Below are positions 42,443 through 46,068 of a stretch of 46,068 bases of DNA, piece after piece (the first letter of the stretch is position 1; the number at the start of each line of letters is the position of its first letter). The notes below the pieces were generated by a model that was given only the letters and a program-made list of their open reading frames with translations, did not search any database and was not told the DNA's origin. The stretch covers positions 1-46,068 of the forward strand of contig BPQB01000140.1 in the NCBI GenBank assembly GCA_019973155.2, read 5' to 3'. This DNA comes from Phanerochaete sordida (lineage: Eukaryota > Basidiomycota > Agaricomycetes > Polyporales > Phanerochaetaceae). Both the position numbers and the translations under genes were made by a program.

Positions 42443-45121
42443 CACCAAGGCCCCAAGCGGGCAAGCGGGCCGCCGTGCTTCTCGCGACCGGGCCTGCAGC
42501 CGTCTCGCGCGTCCGGGTCTTGACCCCGGTCGGACGGTCCCTCCAGAGCAGAAGTCCAACTCACCCCAAGCGGAACTCTAGACTGACCCTGCAGCAGAAC
42601 CCGACCTGCCATCCACCCGCTCGCTCACACCTTCTCGCACATTCGCTCGGACGCACACGCCCTAGGAAAGCACCGTCGACGATCGCCCAGGCGTGGCGCG
42701 CCCCTGCACATCCATCGCGCATCCCCCGCGCAGCCCTATCGCGCCCTGCCGCTCTCGCGACGGCGCCGCGGTGCCCGGCGCGCGGCGCGCGATCGCCCGC
42801 GCGGCGCCTGCCGTTCCTGTGCTGGCCCTGGGCCCATCTACACGAAGGTCCAGGCGCGCCGCACGGCGAGTGCTGCGCGGACCATCGGCTGGAGCGTGAG
42901 GCGGGGATGGCGACGGCGTTGCCACTTGCGCAGGGGATGGGTGCGGGCGTAGGACGTGTGTAGGGCGGCGCGCCGATATGGCGCGCGGCGTGCGGGGCAT
43001 TTGTGCGCGCGGAGCGTGCGCGAACGGTGAGCGGGCGGTCTGAGCGGTGCGAGAAGCCGAGGCGTGGCTTCGGCTGCACCGCGATGGCGCTGCCTGCCGG
43101 GGCAGGTGACGATCCGCCGTCGCTGATCTTGGGCCGTTTCCTAAAGATATTGGGTGGGAATGCGCCGAGACCGCTTGTTCGTCCCGAACTACATGTCTGT
43201 TCTGTTTTCAGGGCTGGACAAAAAGTGCGTGTTATTCTGGACGAAATGCTCAATTTCGGCATCGTTCGTCCCGAGGTGGAGCACGGGGACCTAGTGCGGA
43301 CGTCTTTCCGACTTGCACGCATCCTTCCCCTGAACCTGCGTGACCGACTCTTCGGCATCCTAGTGCGCCTTGCATCACGGCATCGCTGTCAAGCACCGCT
43401 GTGTCATTTAGACTATTATATGCACTGTAATCCCGATAAATAGACAACAAAGACAGCCCTGTGCTCTCGTACAGGATGTATGAAAGCCAAGTATGACACA
43501 GGCGGACCTGATCCTGAGACAGTGCCGACACGCCTCTCAGCACGCCTTCGAGATCAGCCTTGTGATGGCCTTGCTCTCCGGCAGCAGCATCCCGAAGATC
43601 GCGCCGACGTTGTCCAGGATCGCGCTGCACTCGCCTGAGCCCTCGGCCTGACATGAAACCTGCGCCGAATCGTTTTGAGTGAGACTCGAAGGACGTTACG
43701 GAAAAGGGCCGACAGACCGTGTATCGCACGTTGCCCGCGAGGACCTGCTGGCCGCCGACGGTGACGGTGTGCACTGCGTTGATGCTCTTGGGCACGACGT
43801 TCGTGTTAAACTTGATATTCCCGCCGCTGCGACCCCATCAGCCCCCACCCCCACCCCTCGAAACGGCAACTCACAAATGCGCAGCCTCGCGCCGCCCAAG
43901 CGCGATCGTGCTCACGCTGTTGCTCTTCGTCGTCGTGTGTGCGCGCGCGGCCGCCTGCAGCACGTCGACGAACATGTTCTTGAGGTCGTCCGCGCCGCCC
44001 GTGTACTGCCCGTCCTGCGTCACCGTGCGCACCGCCGGCGCCGTGAGGCCCGCGAGGCCCGCTTCGGTCTGCGGCGGGCACTCGAAGGATGGGGCGTCGG
44101 TCGTGCAGCCCGCGGCCGTGCAGTGGTTGCCCTGCGCGCATGTCAGCAGGCTTTGTGATGGGAGGAAAAGGGAGGGCGCTCGAGGGCCTGCTGGATAAAG
44201 TCGCCCGGCACGCAGTTCGACGCGTCGACGGTGCCCTGGTCGGCGACGATCGACGTCGCGTTCGACGACGAGTCGTCGCGCTTCGCGAGCAGGTTGCGCG
44301 TGAGGGCGTGGTCGATGCGCGGCTCGCCGCGGACGACTCCGCAGTTTACGGATTTTTCGCAGGTTTGGAGGGTGTGTGCTGACCAGACCGGGGCGCGGCC
44401 GCTGTGAGGACGTGCCACACTCGTACCGAGGAAGAGAGCGAGGGTATAAATGATGATATGAGACGTGCAGAACATGGTGATGATGGTTTGAAAGGAATGA
44501 GGGTACGGTGACCAGACCGATATTTTTTGAAGGTTAAAACTGGAGCAAAGAAAGGAAATCAGAGGAGAATCAGTGGCGCTTTAGATCGTAAGACCCACAA
44601 GGAGGCAGCAGAGGGTGAAGTCCCGGACTTGGCCTAACCGAGCAGCGACGAGCGATCTTTTATACGTCGTCAACTCCCTTCCTGTCGTCCTTCACGTCTG
44701 CCATCTTTCGTTGCAGAATCGCGCGCGCTGCTCATCTAGCTATGCCTGGGTATATGCTGAGGCCCATGTACCCTGCACGCTGCCTGCGATGGCAGACCTG
44801 ACATGAAACCATGCGCGGCGACCGGGCGACGACAAGGGGCGATTGTGGATCGGATATGCGAGCACTCGCCGCGGGGACTTTATCTGATCGCAAGGATGCA
44901 ACTGCGACGGATCCGCTTTTTGAGAATAGGATTGAGCGCGGTGTGCGCGACAGTTGCGTCACAGCGCTGAGCTCGATGCCTTGATTGACGCAGACCTGTA
45001 CTTGTTCGAGGATTGTCATGTTCTGTGGGCGTTGCTCTTGTTGTGTGGCTTAAGTTCGCAGCTGAGATCGTCTAGCAGCGGAAGATTTACTTACCGAAAG
45101 ACCACAGCGAGGCGCGCCACT
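42443..45121 (-). repeat. Block R, right copy of the inverted duplication
   Basis: Reverse complement of 16965-19656 with moderate divergence. It abuts the G promoter at its left edge, whereas the left copy continues into unrelated sequence there. At the other edge the left copy abuts truncated BTB head F, and the right copy abuts unrelated sequence. Confidence 0.8.
43537..44475 (-). pseudogene. Secreted-protein gene copy 2, intron 1 donor lost
   Basis: Exons by homology: 44475-44182, 44131-43875, 43826-43718, 43659-43537. Exons 2-4 and their splice sites look intact. The first intron should start GT after 44182 but reads GAGCGC. Read-through reaches a stop within about a dozen codons (44143), leaving a secreted stub of about 110 residues that ends in SHHKAC. 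The signal peptide is altered but still hydrophobic (MFCTSHIIIYTLALFLG), and the dibasic LLAKR is kept. One cysteine of exon 2 (VACTV in copy 1) has become AVRTV. The copy is probably decaying, unless another donor is used. Confidence 0.7.
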
Positions 45122-46068
45122 GATTGGTTGCTGAGGCTCGGTTTGCTGGCCGACTACAAGCTTTGCTGACCGCTTGCCTTACAGGAAAGCGTGCTCCGGA
45201 AGTGAGGAGGCCACATAGACATAGGCTTATTACTCGGTAGTGCCCAGGAAAGTAGTGTTTACCGTCGATGAGACTGTTTGCTCGCAAGCGTACACGGTGG
45301 TAAATGACCATAAAGCGACTGTGTAACGCACTTTTGTGACCGCTGCTCGTTTTGGGCGGAGGCTTGGATGACGACGGAGGGAGCTTTGACTCATCTTCTG
45401 AGTGTTGCCAGTCGATATCAGACGCATCTGCCAGCTCGCCGTCCGCGCCAACAGCGCAGCCAGCGTCACTGATATTGACTGGGGATGGCTAGCTCATGCC
45501 AGTGGCAATGTAGCGCGAGGAACTCGAGGCGCAGGCCGAAGAGTAAGGCAGGATCTGCGGGTGCGCAAAGCCTGAGGGCTCCAGCGCGACTCCTGGTCCA
45601 CCTTTATATACGGTGAGTGAGCTTCATCTAACCATTTATTACTCACACATCCCGTCCGAGGCATCTTGAAGACAGGCCTGCAGGGAACTGTGGAAGTTTA
45701 GGATTCTCTGCAGAGCAGTCTCCAGCTCGGGGCTTGCTCGCTGCCGACCACATTCATGACGGCTGCAGCATGCCACTAGGCGTCCCTCCAGCACGACGAA
45801 ACCACAAGCTACAGAGCGGCTAGCTCTCTTCTGCAATTTTTGAGCTTTCATATCACACTGCAGCGTACGACATGATGTGTTGAGAAATAGATGGCAAGCG
45901 CAGCTGAAGAGCCCAACGCTCAGCGCCTCATTGTCATGGACATGACGGTCCTGCCCTATTTTTCGCCGATTTATTGCGATTTTCCCTGGTTTAATCCAGC
46001 GCTCGAGCAGCCCTCGACGCATCCGGAGTCATAGCCGCCCAGGGCACGCGCGTGGCACAGACGCCAGC
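44476..46068. other. Promoter side of copy 2 and right edge of the window
   Basis: Up to 45121 this is the upstream part of block R, with TATAAAA at 44658-44664 (minus). Beyond that no gene is firm. A 127-codon minus frame (46022-45639) has a plausible mixed composition near its end (LQRILNFHSSLQACLQDAS), but no recognised domain and no splice-supported extension. Confidence 0.4.

Noticed and set aside
45639..46022. 127-codon minus-strand frame near the right edge
   Set aside because: Composition is plausible, but no domain, promoter or intron evidence supports it, and the window ends here.
1..46068. tRNA, rRNA and other structured RNA genes
   Set aside because: TTCGAA-containing motifs before the BTB genes recall T-loops, but no cloverleaf or B-box context was found, and none elsewhere.

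Overview
The window reads as nuclear DNA of a filamentous basidiomycete, most likely an Agaricomycete. The support is high GC, genes broken by many 45-60 nt introns with GT(A/G)NGT donors and CTAAC/CTGAC-like branch sites, a multi-exon chitin synthase, an EB1 gene, and the expanded fungal BTB/POZ family. All gene models were built by hand from splice signals, reading frame and comparison between paralogs. No search was run.

Left flank (1-16.95 kb): the tail of an unidentified gene (1-605); a complete-looking Tc1/mariner/IS630-type DNA transposon (1045-4058) with terminal inverted repeats and TA target duplications; then a BTB/POZ array, four genes in tandem on + (A 4791-6602, B 7187-9335, C 9640-11560, D 11894-14361), one on - (E 14950-16549), and a promoter plus truncated first exon (F 16865-16952) back to back with E.

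First duplication (16.97-19.66 kb) carries a small secreted protein gene. The unique centre (19.7-31 kb) holds ordinary genes: a GNAT acetyltransferase, a chitin synthase with 18 modelled exons, a small Ser-rich protein, an F-box protein, an EB1/Mal3-type microtubule plus-end protein and an MCT-like MFS transporter.

Right flank (31-46 kb): gene-poor DNA with short repeats, a BTB pseudogene fragment, a 1,965-bp non-autonomous LTR retrotransposon with identical LTRs, a BTB gene of canonical layout (I, 38179-39471), a second D-type BTB gene (G, 39830-42263), and an inverted second copy of the secreted-protein block (42.44-45.12 kb) whose gene has lost a splice donor.

The most interesting system is the BTB array. 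Seven complete paralogs share six exons with the same intron phases. Exon 5 is exactly 101 nt in every one. Six of the seven, plus fragment F, share a promoter block and a near-constant first exon, while the last exon differs greatly: a possible zinc-ribbon motif in A, FG-type repeats in C, Trp-Arg repeats in D and G, Pro/Ala/Gly-rich sequence in E. This looks like a constant-head/variable-tail family spreading by local, often inverted, duplication.
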